Source of the DNA: a virus
Reading direction: 5' to 3' (one strand)
IMG/VR virus record: IMGVR_UViG_3300032011_001962
Coordinates: 1 to 21,226 of that record
Length of the DNA: 21,226 bases
The position numbers and the translations under genes are program-made. Positions 1-13,200 of the stretch are shown here, one piece after another. The first letter of the stretch is position 1. Each line of letters opens with the position of its first letter. The notes beneath the pieces were generated by a model, which ran no database searches, was not told the origin of the DNA, and worked only from the letters and a program-made list of their open reading frames with translations.

Positions 1-1244
1 CTGGAGTTACAGTAACTGAAGGAATTTCTTTATTAACAACAATTGATTCTGCAAGAAATGGTGCAGATATTGAAACTGTACAGTCAATTAAGAAATATGC
101 TCCTTTAGTTTACTCTGCTCAGAACCGTGCGGTAACTGCAGACGACTATAAAGCAATTGTTACTAAAGTATACTCTAATACTGAGTCAGTTTCCGTTTAT
201 GGTGGAGAAGATACTGAACCACCACAATATGGAAAAGTTTTTATTAGTATAAAACCAAGAAATGGTAAATATTTGTCATCGATTGAAAAAATCGAACTTA
301 AGAACAAATTAAAGAGATATACCGTTGCTGGAATCCTTCCTAACATTATAGATCTTAAATATCTGTATGTTGAGATGGATAGTAGTGTATATTACAATGC
401 TAACGCTGTGAATAGCGTAAATGCCCTTAAAACATCTGTTATAAGCACTCTAGATACATATTCAAGATCAAGTGAATTAAACACCTTTGGAGCACGATTT
501 AAGTTCTCTAAATCACTTCGTTTAATCGATCAAACTGATACTGCTATTACTTCTAATATCACTAGGATATCGATGAGGAGGGATTTAAGGCCTGCCTTAG
601 CAGATTTAGCAACATATGAACTTTGTTATGGTAATGCCTTTAATGTTAACTCATTAAATGGATATAATATTAAATCTTCAGGATTTAGCATTAGTGGTGT
701 AAGTGGAACTGTCTATCTTTCTGATATACCTAATCCAGATAGAAAAACAGGAAGATTGATTATATTTAAATTATTAGCATCTAATCAAGTTGCTGTAATT
801 AAGAGTAATATAGGAACAATTGATTATGCTAGAGGTGAGATATTAATCAATGCATTAATAATCAACTCAACAACTATTGGTACTGATCAACCACTTATTC
901 AAATTAGTGGTACACCTAAATCATATGATGTTATCGGATTACAGGATCTTTATTTACAACTAGATAATAGTAACAGTCTCGTTACTATGGTTTCTGATAC
1001 TATTTCCTCCGGTGCTGATATATCTGGTTCTAACTATATTGTTAGTTCTAGTTTCCCTAATGGAAGAGATGATCGTCAATCTCCTTTAGTAAGGGGAATT
1101 CCACAGTATACATCAATAACTGGAACTGAATCATATACAGTACAAGAAGTTGATACTTCTTATTCTACGACTTATACGACATCTACATCATTCGATTCAC
1201 AAAAAGTAACAGGCAACCAAACTAGCGGCGGTTATTCATACTAA
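1..1244 (+). CDS. 6: Baseplate wedge subunit gp6-like, C-terminal part (5' end outside window)
   Basis: The reading frame is open from base 3 to the TAA at 1242-1244, giving the last 413 residues of a larger protein; T4 gp6 is about 660 residues. A start predicted at the TTG at 273 would be internal, because the frame upstream of it codes for well-conserved family sequence. The visible N-terminal part carries the gp6/baseplate-J signature: NGADIETVQSIKKYAP, then QNRAVTADDY, then YGGEDTEPPQYGKVFI (bases about 57-246). In T4, gp6 forms the ring of dimers that links neighbouring wedges and holds the inner baseplate together. The last 40 residues are rich in Ser, Thr and Tyr and are probably a flexible tail. 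The stop overlaps the start of the next gene (TAATG), so the two are probably translationally coupled. The family call is firm; the symbol follows T4 numbering. Confidence 0.9.
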   Translation, partial: GVTVTEGISLLTTIDSARNGADIETVQSIKKYAPLVYSAQNRAVTADDYKAIVTKVYSNTESVSVYGGEDTEPPQYGKVFISIKPRNGKYLSSIEKIELKNKLKRYTVAGILPNIIDLKYLYVEMDSSVYYNANAVNSVNALKTSVISTLDTYSRSSELNTFGARFKFSKSLRLIDQTDTAITSNITRISMRRDLRPALADLATYELCYGNAFNVNSLNGYNIKSSGFSISGVSGTVYLSDIPNPDRKTGRLIIFKLLASNQVAVIKSNIGTIDYARGEILINALIINSTTIGTDQPLIQISGTPKSYDVIGLQDLYLQLDNSNSLVTMVSDTISSGADISGSNYIVSSSFPNGRDDRQSPLVRGIPQYTSITGTESYTVQEVDTSYSTTYTTSTSFDSQKVTGNQTSGGYSY

Positions 1245-4200
1245 TGATAGAAACTAGAGCGAAAACCTATTCTGTAGTCTCTAACCAGATTCCAGAAATG
1301 ATTCAGGATGAATCTCCTCTGTTTGGAGAATTCCTAGAGCAATATTATAAATCTCAAGAATTCCAAGGTGGACCTATAGACCTTGCTGAGAATATTGATC
1401 AGTATATCAAGAATGATTCTTTTCGTCAACAAGATCTTGTTACATCTACTAACTTAGATGGAGCGATTACTGCATATGATAAAACTATTGCAGTTAATTC
1501 AACAGTAGGGTTTCCTGAAAGATATGGATATTTAAAAATAGACAATGAGATAATAACATATACAAGTAAAGATAAAAGACAGTTTTTTGATTGTAAACGT
1601 GCTTTTAGTGCGATTACTTCATTGTTCAATAGTATTGAAAGTGATAGAGTTACATTTTCTACATCATCTTCAGCCGCTCATGTTGATGATTCAGTAGTAA
1701 CTAATTTAAGTAATCTTTTCCTTGCTGAGTTTTTCAAGAAATATAAAGAACTTTATGTTCCTGGATTACAGGACAGAAGTTTTGTTACTGGACTTGATCA
1801 ATCTTTATTTGCGAAACAAGCCAAAGATCTCTATGTAACAAAAGGAACTGATGATTCCTTTGAAATATTATTCCGTGCTCTTTATGGTTCAAAGGCATCT
1901 ATTATAAAACCATTTGAACAGACTATTAAACCATCAGATGCTGATTATAGAATTACAGAAGACTTAGTAGTTGTTGCTCTATCTGGGGATCCTTCTAAGT
2001 TAAGAGGGCAAACATTATACCAAGATGCTGTTGACGGTGTTCTTAACTATTCTTATGGTTCAATTGCGGATGTAATTTCATATGATCGTGATGGTAATAA
2101 GTATTATCAAATAAGTCTTGATGCTGGTTCTGATAAAGATATTAGTGAATCTGGTTCTATCTACGGTAAGTTTAGTGTTACCCCAACAACTAGATCCGTA
2201 ACAGATGAGGTTGGTGGTGTTAATACAATATATGTTGATTCTACAATAGGTTTCCCTGAATCAGGAACATTAATTATTGGTACTAATGAAGTTACTTACA
2301 CTAGTAAGACTACAAACCAGTTCTTAGGATTATCTGGTAATAGTAGTGCTGTTAGTAGAAATGCATTAATAAGATTAAAATCTAGTATCTATGGATATGA
2401 TGTTGATGGTAATAAAATAACTGTAAGAATAACTGGTGTTGTCACTGACTTTGTAATACCAGGACCAAGTAAGCAAATGGTTACTGGTGATTTAATCGAT
2501 GTTCAGAACCTTGGTATTTTAGAAGATACAAATAAAACTTTTACAGAATGGGTTTATAATGTACCCAACATCTTTAATGTTGAGATTGTTGATGATATTG
2601 GTAATGGGAACCATAAAATCACATGTCCAGAAGTTCATCTTTTATATGTTGGTGATAAAGTAACTCTTATTAACCAATCAACTAATGCAGAGAATAGTGC
2701 TGAAGTTATTGATATACCTTCCAATAAGATTGCAATTCTTAGTGGATTGGGATCTATAGATTTAACAGCAGTATTTAAGGCAAGAAATGATTTAATTAGA
2801 GCAGAAGTACTACCTGCTGTTAAACAGCCAACTTATAAGTTTAGTGCAAACGTTTCTAATGCATATAATTTAGATGTAGTTGGAATTGTTAGTGGTGCTC
2901 CATATGCTGGTCCGTATCATACCCATAACGGGAAAAAGATGGTTGGACCAAAGCATACTGCTGCTCCTCATGACATTATCGAAGGTGAACCATCACAACA
3001 GACATATGTAACATCTGCATCTATTCCATTTTATGCTAATCAGCAACTTAATGCTGATTTAAGAGGTATTTCAGTAAAAGTTGCTGCTACTTTTGCGGGT
3101 GAAACGATTTCAACATCAAGAAGTCATGATTTTATCACTGGTGATGAAGTTTATTATATTCCAGGTACTGTAACCACATCTACTTTGATTGATGGAGTTG
3201 TTTCTACTTCTACAACTACAAAAACTTTAGATCCTTTAACAGAAGGTTCATATTATGCTTATAAAGTTGATGACCAATCATTTAAATTAGCATATTCTCG
3301 TGCAAACATCGATGCTAATAAATTTATTGATTTAACTGGTAATTCAGCTGGTATCACTACACATGAATTTGCTAGTAGACTTAAAGATAAAGCAATTGAC
3401 TCTCAAAGACTTGTAAGAAGGTTCTCTGAACCAGTATTTGACTCTTCTGGAGATGAATTTATAACAACACCTGGAGAAAAGACAGGTATGTTTGTAAATG
3501 GTGTTGAACTTGCCAATTATAAGTCAAGAGATGCCATTTATTATGGAGAATTGGAATCAGTCAGAGTTTTGAATGGTGGAAGTGGACATGATGTCATAAA
3601 TCCACCTGAATTACTTATTACTGATAATGCTGGTATTGGTGCGACTGGACATGTTAATGTAAAAGGTTCTTTTGAAAGAATAGATTTAAAATATGCAGGG
3701 TTTGATTACTTAGAACAACCACAGATTAAAATTTCTGGCGGTAATGGTGTAAATGCTAAGGCAGAAGCTAAAATGAAGCAAGGGACACATTCTTCTTCCC
3801 TTGACGTACAAATTGGTATCAATACAAGTGATAATTTAGTTGGTTTTACAACATATCATCTTTTCAATGCTGGTGAGAGAGTATTTTACCGTCAAAACAA
3901 AGGTACAGCAGTTGGTACTGGAACAACTACTTTGGGTGATGGTGCAATCTACTTTGTAGGGCTTTCTAGTAATACATCTATCACATTACACTCCGATTTT
4001 GATGATGCTATTGCTGGAATCAATACAGTTGACTTATCTGATAAAGGATCAGGTACTCAGAAGTTTGAAAGTGTTAAAAAGAAGAATGTTGTTGATAAAA
4101 TCTTCATAACCAATCCTGGAACAGGTTATGAGTACAAAAAGAGAACGGTTATTAGTACTGGTATCAATACGGCTAAAAATACCATTAATATTAAAGATCA

Positions 4201-7200
4201 TGGATATAAAAATGGAGAAGTATTAACTTATGAGACAACTGGGACTGTAATTAGTGGATTAGTAACAACAACACAATATAAAGCTCTTGTTGTTGATAAT
4301 GATAACTTTAGAGTAGCAACTGCTGGTGTTGCAGGTACTATTACTGAATCATACGATAATGGAACTTATGTTAGGTTTACTGGTGTTGGAGTTGGAACTC
4401 ATATCTTTAATTACCAACCAATATCAGTTTCAATAAGTGGGGAACTTGGTATTTCATCTTCTTTGGGTGATTATCATGCAACTATGATTCCAGTTGTAAG
4501 AGGTTCTGTAACTTCTGTTGATTTAACTCAAAATGGTACTGGGTATGGTAATGCTTCTATTGTAAGTTACGACAGAACACCAAGTATTGATTTTCTTGCT
4601 GGATCCGGTGCTGAACTTCGTCCAGTTGTCCAAGATGGTGTAATTAATCAGGTTATTGTTACTAGAGGAGGAACTGGATATAATGCACCTCCAGAAATTA
4701 TTACATCAGGTATTGGTACATACGCAACATTAACACCCGTCATAGAAGGCGGTGTAGTCACCTCTGTAACCGTTGTAAATGGTGGTGTTGGATTTGTTAC
4801 TGATAGATCTTTCTTAAGCGTAGAGACTGCTATAGATGCCTCTGGAAGAGCACCTGCAGTCAAGCCAGAGATTAAGAGATGGGAACTCGATAATGTAACT
4901 CGCTATAAGAAACTTATCAAGCTTGATGATGGATTTATGGAGAATAGTACTGGAACATATGGTTCTCAGTTTACTCATTTATATGCGCCTAGAAAATTAA
5001 GAGAGATGCTTCCATCTCTTAAATTGAATGGTAATAAGGATTATGGTACGTATGACTTAGAATATGAAAATGCCGAAGAAGTTTCTGATAACCATTCACC
5101 AATCCTTGGATTTGCATATGATGGTAACCCCATATATGGACCATATGGGTTTAATAGGATAGATGGTGGTACTATCAGGAGAATGATTCCTGGATATGAA
5201 CTTAATGCTACTAGACAACTTGGACCTACCGTTGGTGATTGGCCTTTAGGTTCATTTACTAATGATTATACATTCACTAATAAAGGTGATTTAGATAAGT
5301 ATAATGGACGTTTTTGTAAGACTCCTGATTATCCATCAGGTACTTATGCATACTTTGCAACTATTGATAGTTCTTCCCAACAAGATGCTACTTTTGATAA
5401 GTATTTTACTCCAGTATTCCCATACGTAGTTGGAGAGTCATTTAAATCTAAGCCAGATTCTTATAACTTTAGTCCTATCTCAATAACAGAGAAGGTTGAT
5501 CTAGAAAATGGTGGTTATGTAAGAAATATCTACCCATATAAACTTTCATTCAATGCTAGTGACTATCCTTATGTTGCACGTCCTGATAAAACTATTGACG
5601 ACTTTGCTTCTATAGTTTATGCACAAACAGGTGGAGTTGAATCTGTTAAGATAGAAAATGGTGGTTATGATTATAAAGTTAATGATAGAATTGTATTTGA
5701 TGATGTTGGTACAGGTGGAATTAACGCATCCTCTAAAATAAGTAAAATTGCAGGAAAGGATATAGTTAAAATTTCATCTTCTACTACCAAAAAGGATAAT
5801 GTTACTTTTGAAGTGTTAAAAGACGAAAGAAGAATTCTTGCAAGAACTCCAGCACCTCATGAGTTTAAAAATGGCGACTATGTTAGTGTTTCTGGAATAT
5901 CTTCTCAGTCTATAGTTAATCTTGATGGTGTTTACACTATTGGTGTTAATACTGCTACCTTTAAATCTTCTACTGGTATTGGAAGTACTGGTACTACAGG
6001 TATTGTTACATTTATACCTATTAATGGTGATGTAGACGTTCTTCAACCAACTGATGTTCTTGGAATATCTACAGAAAAACTTTTTGTTGTTAATGTTGAT
6101 AAGTATAACTCAAGAGTTAGGGTTATACGTGAATATGGTGGAACAGTTGGTACAGCATATACAACTGGAATTATTATTGAAGAAAAACCACGTGAATTAA
6201 CAATTAACGTTGGTGTGAACACTGATGCAGAAATTAAATTACAGAAGAGTGTTTATTTCAATCCTTTAGATGTTGTTGGACTAGGTACTACTTCTGGTGT
6301 TGGTATCAACAGTACTATATCAGTTATTGCACCTGGATTAGCATCTACAGATATTGCTATCCCAACAAGGTCAATTTATCTTCCTAATCATAAGTATACA
6401 ACTGGAGAATCTTTAACATACTCTTCTGGTGGTGGAACTGTTGTTTCAGTATCTACTGATGGTGTTAATAACTTTAATCTTCCTACCCAGGTCTATTCAA
6501 TTAGATTAGGACAGAATACCATTGGACTAACCTCAATGCCTGTTGGAATGGGTTCTGAGGGTGTTCTAGTGGGTGTTGCATCTACTGCTGCAGAGCAACT
6601 TTATTTCCATAGTGTTGGTACTGGAGTAACTCATTCATTAACAACTCAAGTTACTGAACTAACTGGTAGTTTAGAGAAAGTTGTTGTCACTGCAACTGCA
6701 ACTACTGCTCATGGCCTTGGAGTTGGTGATACTGTATTCTTAGATGTATTACCTGGAATTACTAGTGCATATAGTGTCAAGTATAATGAGTATAATAGAA
6801 AATTCTCGGTAGGGTTCTCAACCTTTACTCAATCTAGTGTTAATATTTCTTCTAATGCCATATCCATCATTAATCATGGATATTCAACAGGTGATAAGAT
6901 TATATACGAATCAACAGGACCAGTTGGTGGTTTATTAGATAATACAGCATATTTTGTAATTAAAGATAGTAATGATTTAATTAAGTTAGCAACTAATCAT
7001 CATAATGCAACTATTCAGTATCCTCTTCCAGTAGGACTAACTTCTACTGCTGGTGCTGATATAGTTCATAATATTAATCCAATTAACCCACTTATTAATT
7101 TAACTAGAGGGCAGAAATTAGAACTTAATGTTGCTGATAGTTCTTTAGCTAATGTTTCTGGTGGTACAACTTATTCTGCGTATGCAGTTAATTTCTTTAG

Positions 7201-10200
7201 AGATAAGGATTTTAAACATGAGTTTCTTACTGTAACTCCTGATCAATTTGATGTTACTACAAGTGGTAGTGTTGGTATAAGTGGAGGAAAAGTATTCTTA
7301 CAAACTAATGCTAAAACTCCTGAATTATTATATTATAACTTAACTCCAGTAAATCCAGATAGAATTACTACTGTTCAGTCTGAAATAATTGTTGATAAGA
7401 CTGTTAAGAATTATAGTACGATTAAATTAGTTGATTCTCTATATGATGGAAAATTTAAGTTATCTTCTATTGGTTCAACTACATTTAGTTTTAATATTCC
7501 CAATGAACCAGAATGTGCTTCATATACTGATGTAACATCTAGACTGTCTTATGAGACAACATCTGCTGGTGCTTTAGGTGGAATTGCAGATGTTAAAATA
7601 ACCAATAAGGGTTATGGATATTCATCTATTCCTGGAATATCTACAATTAGTAGAAGATATACAGGAACTGCGGCTACAACTTATGGTAATGGTTCTATTT
7701 TAAGAGTTGAAAGTAATTCGATTGGTAATGTTAAAACGACTCATATTACTAATCCTGGTTATGAGTTCCCATATGATAAGACATTGCGTCCAAGTGCTGC
7801 ATTACCAAGTCTCTTTAAAGTTGATAGATTTAGAACTCTAGATCATATTGGACTTAGTTCTGGTGGACATAATTATTCTATCGCACCTAAGTTAATTGTT
7901 AAAGATAGGGTAAGTGGATTAATATTAGATGAATGTGAGATTAAAACTGAAATTAGTGGTTCAGTTGGAGTTTCAACAGTTGTTATTGAAGAAAATACTA
8001 AGAGATTACAAGATCCTAAACCAACCATAATACCTATTCATAATACAAATGGAGTTGGTATTGAAACTGTTGGATTTACAACTACTACTGCAACAGTAGA
8101 ACTTACTCTTGATACTGATTTTTCTGTAGGACAAGATTTCCCATTTGCTGTTGGAGATAAAGTTTTAGTTGAAGGTGTTGGTATTGCTACTACTGGATTT
8201 GGATACAATTCTAGTGAATATGATTATAACCTCTTTACTTTAAATTCTATAACACCAAATTTTGGTGGTGCTGATCCTAAGGTTAGTTTTGTTCTTGAGA
8301 ATGATAATCCTGGTGAATTTAGTCCTGATAATTCAGCCGGACGTATAATACCAGAAAAACATTTCCCTGGATTTATACCAGTCACTAGAAAAGGTGATTT
8401 TAATATTAAAGAGACAATTACTCAAGAAACACTTACTGGAACTAAAACTGGTACTGTAATTGGGTGGAATAGAAATAATAATACTTTAAGAGTTGCAACT
8501 AGTGATGTATTTGAAGATGGTATACAAATCGAAGGTGGTTCATCTAATCAGGTTGGATTTGTTCAATCAATAGAATCTTTTGAATCAACATTTGATGTTG
8601 GGCCTCTTGTAGAACAAAGAAAAGGTTTCCATGAGGTAACTGGATTCTTAAATGATTCAAGACAAAGAATCCCCGATAATGATTATTATCAATCATTCTC
8701 ATATTCTATTAAGTCACCAGTTCAGTATGCTGATTGGAAAGATGTAGTTAGTGAAATAACTCACACTAGTGGATTCAAGAAGTTCTCTGATATGGAACTT
8801 GAATCATTTGATGGAAGACCTTCTACTGCAGATGAACAAGGTGAAGGTTCTTATGGAACAAGTGGAACTGGATTCCCTAATGCAGGTATTGGTGCTGCTG
8901 CAGCAGGAGTTCCTAATGCACAAGAAGTTTCAATTAAAGTTGACTTAATTTCTTCTAATAGTGTTGATAAATTACTAGATTTTGATAATGCTTCAGAATT
9001 AACTGTTGAAGTTGCTGGTATAAGCACCGCAAACCAAATAACAGTTTCCAAAGAGATTGTTTTAGATAATAAGATTCTTACTGACTATGAAGAAGCAAGA
9101 ACTAATAGAGTTCTTTCAATTGATGATGTTGGAGATTTATTCTCCAGTAAGCCTAGGACTGACCCCTTTGAGAAGTTTGATTTTGTAAACAAAGAAACCT
9201 TCTCTGCCCACAGATACTTCTATCACGTAAAAGACACACGTTATGTTGGAGAAACTCAAACTGGATTCTTCAATGTCGTCCAAGATGGTTCTTATGCCTA
9301 TATTAGTCAGTATAGCATAGACAGTCAGGGATTCTTAGGACATTTTGATTATGTCTTTAGTGGTGCATTTGCTAATTTGAATTTTTATCCAACTAAGTAT
9401 GAATTAAACAATTATGTTATTGATTTCATCTCTGTTGACTTTAATAGAATGACAGGTGTTGGAACTGGTGCCGTTACTGGAATTGGTTCAACCTCTATAG
9501 GAGATCTTGTTACAGTTAGTGGATTTACTACAACAACTGCTATTGGAGCAGCAAGTACTATTCTTGGTATTAGTTCTACTAATTCTTCTGCTAATAAAGT
9601 ACTAGTTGAAGTTGTACAAACCACTGCTGGTATTGCTACTCACCAGTTTGCAGAAGTTAGTATTGTTCATGATAATAGTGGTAATGATTCTGGTACTGGA
9701 TTTATTGATTATGGTACGTTCTCTAGTGGTGGGATGATTGGAACATTTGGAGTTGAAACAAATGGGCCTACTAATTTGAATTTCTATCCAAATGCTGGTA
9801 TTAATACAACTTGTGCTGTTAAGATTGTTGATTATGAATTTAATTCTAATGCTACTGGAGTTGGTTCTACAACATTAGTAGAAGGAATGATGGAGTCATT
9901 CTATACCTCTATTTCTGCTTCTGGAAGTCCTGGTGAGAATAAGATTTGTGGATTTACAAGTACTGAATATGAAGGTGCTCATTTTATAATCAATATTGAA
10001 GATACTACTAATAGTAAGGCATCTCTTCATGAAATGCTAGTTTCACATTCAAGTGATGGTATTACTGCTCAATCTTACTCTGCAGAGTATGGAGAAATTC
10101 TTACATATGATCCTGATGGTAATGGATTGGATGTTGGATTAGGAACTGTTGGTGCTGGATTCTCAGGTAGTGATTTCTGTGTTTACTTTACACCAAATGC

Positions 10201-13200
10201 TAGTATAGCAACTAAGGTAAGAGTATATGGAGAAACTGTAGAAAATCAAATATCTGGAGGAATTAATACTATTGGATTAGGTGATGGTAATTCGATTGGA
10301 CAATTCCGTGCAGGGGAAGGTACTTATAGCGGTACTCTTTCTGTTGTTAAACGTAACTTTAATCTTACTCATAGAAACAGACCAATCTTTAGAAAGGTAT
10401 GGGATCCTGAAGTTGATACTTCAGTTGTTAGTATTGATGCCAATACCATTCAAATTGCCGATCATTTCTTAGTTACTGGTGAGAAACTTAAATATGCATA
10501 TGATGGAGCTGGTATTGCTACATCAGGTGGTGTAATTGGAACTAGTGTTTATGCTGTTAAAGTTAGTGAAGATTTAATCAGATTATCACCTACTGCATCT
10601 GATGCTCTTGCTACTCCTCCAACTATTCTTGGATTTACTACAGTTGGAACTGGTAATAGTCATTCTATTACATCTTATAAGCAAAATACTAAGTGTTTAA
10701 TTGCTCTTGATAATAATATTCAGTCACCAATAGTTTCTACTGGTGTTACTGTTGGATTGGTTAGTACCATGAATGCATCTCAGGTAAATGCTCGTATTAC
10801 TGGTATTGCCTCAATGGTTGGTGGAGAAATAATCAAGATTGATGAAGAATTCATGAGAGTTAAGTCTACTGGTTACGGTGGAGTTGCAAATCAACTTCTA
10901 GTAGATAGAGGATGGTTAGGAAGTGATCTTGGAGTGCATACTGCAACTTCTTCTGTTCCTGCTGTTGTTACTAAGTATGATGGTAACTACACTATACAAG
11001 GTAATTCATTAAACTTTGTAGAACCTCCTTATGGTGAAGAAGGTTATACTGGATTAACAACTCGTTCTACTTTCCAAGGAAGAACCTTTATCAGAACTGC
11101 TGAATCAGATGATTCAGAAGCATATAAAGATAACCTTATTTTTGATTCAATATCTAAAGACTTTACAGGTATTGCTAAGACATTTACATTAACAAGTGAA
11201 TCTGGTAGTGTTGCGGGATTCTCTACTAATAATGGTGTATTCCTCTTAAATGAAATATTCCAAGGTCCAACAGTTGATTATGATTTAAGTGAAGATGTTA
11301 GTGGTATTTCCTCTATTACATTTACAGGAACTGCTTCATCAGTAGCAGCAGATTTGAACGTTGGTACTCTTCCTAGAGGTGGAGTTGTTGTTAATGTTGG
11401 TTCTTCAGAAGGGTTAGGATATCAACCATTAGTTGCTGCTGGTGGTACTGCTAATGTTTCTGGATTGGGAACTATTTCCTCAATATCAATTGGAAACAGT
11501 GGTAGTGGGTATAGAATTGGTATTCAAACAGTATTTGTTGGAGTGGGAACTTCTGGTGGATCTAAGTATCCAAATATTACTGCTATTGGTACTGCTGTTG
11601 TAGAGAATGGTTATATTGTAAGTATTGGAGTTACAAATGGTGTTGCTGCTGGATACACATTCACCAATCCACCTGAAGTCTTTATTGATGCTCCTACTGG
11701 ATATGAGAATATTCCTTTAGTCGCTGCTGGTGGATCTACTACAAGTGGAGTTAATGCTACTGTTGATATTACTGTTGGATTGGGTAATAGTGTAACTCAG
11801 TTTAGAATTGGTGATACTGGACGTAATTATAATGTTGGGGATGTATTAACTGTTCCTGCTAACACAGCTAATTTTGCTGGAATTCCTACAACTGGTACTG
11901 CTGCCAACTTTAAGGATTTCCGTATTATTATCGAATCTGTTCATGATGATTCATTCTCTGGTTGGACATTTGGACAATTAGAAGTACTTGATAATTTCAG
12001 TGAATTCTTTAATGGAGTTACTAAATCCTTTACAATTAAGAAAGCAGGAATTCCTGTTTCACTTAGATCTGCTAAAGGTTCTCCTATTAGAATTCAAGAT
12101 AATCTACTTATCTTTATCAATGATATTTTACAAGATCCTGGAGTTTCTTATGAATTCAAAGGTGGTAGTGTTATTGATTTCCTTGAAGCACCTAAAGCAG
12201 GTGACACATTAAAGGTATATTACTTTAAAGGTTCTGCTTCAGATTCTGTATTTGTTGATATTATTGAAACTATTAAGAAGGGTGATAAAATACGTCTTCG
12301 TGATGATGCTACTAAATCTTCAACCTTTGGGTTAGATCAGACTGAACGTATTGTTAGTGGAATTCAGACTTCTGATAAATTCAGTACTGTCCAGTACTTT
12401 GGTCCTGGAATTACAACCAATACAGCACTTAAACGTGCTATGACATGGACTAAGCAGAAAGATGATATTGTTGTTGATGGTTTATATGTTTCTAAAGCAA
12501 GAATCATTAACCAATCTGCAATTACTCCTGCTACTAGAATTATCAGTAATGTTGGTATTGGTTCTACTACCATTTACGTTCAAAGTCTCCGTCCATTATT
12601 TGATGATAATGAAGAAGGATATACTGGTGCTAATTTGAATTTAAATATCATTGATGAGAATGCACCTAAGGTTGCTGCTGCAGCAACTGCTATTGTTTCA
12701 GATACTGGAACAATTAGTTTAGATTTAACTAATGCTGGTATGGGTTATACTGAAGCACCTACAGTTTCTATTAGTACATACTTTGGTGTAAGTACACTTG
12801 CGACTGCAACTGCTACAGTTAGTGCTGCTGGAACAGTTAATACTTTAACTATCAATCAAGCAGGTACTGGTTATACTAATACTTCTACTCCATTAGTATT
12901 AATTGGCCAACCAACTGGTATTGCTGATACTCTCGGTACTCCTGTAATGACTGGCGACTTTGGATTTATTTCTGGTATTGCTGCTACTACTGTTGGAGTA
13001 ACTACTGGACTTGTATTTGACTTATATGTCAATAATTTGTTTAGAGATGCTACTAGAGTTGGTACTGCAGTTACTATATCTTCAATAACTACAGGTGATA
13101 TCTTCTATGTTCATAATTCCAACACAGGAATTGGATTAACATCCTATGGGACAGGAACAGGTATTGGTACAATTGGTATTGGTTCTATATTCATAGATAA

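Noticed and set aside
273-1244. A separate gene starting at the TTG at 273
   Set aside because: The frame is open upstream to base 3 and that part codes for conserved gp6 motifs, so this is an internal codon of a truncated gene.
4648-4863. Minus-strand reading frame opposite the NGGxGY repeats
   Set aside because: Its Pro/Val/Thr-rich sequence is simply the reverse of the Gly/Thr-rich repeat codons. The other short minus-strand and overlapping plus-strand frames were rejected in the same way.
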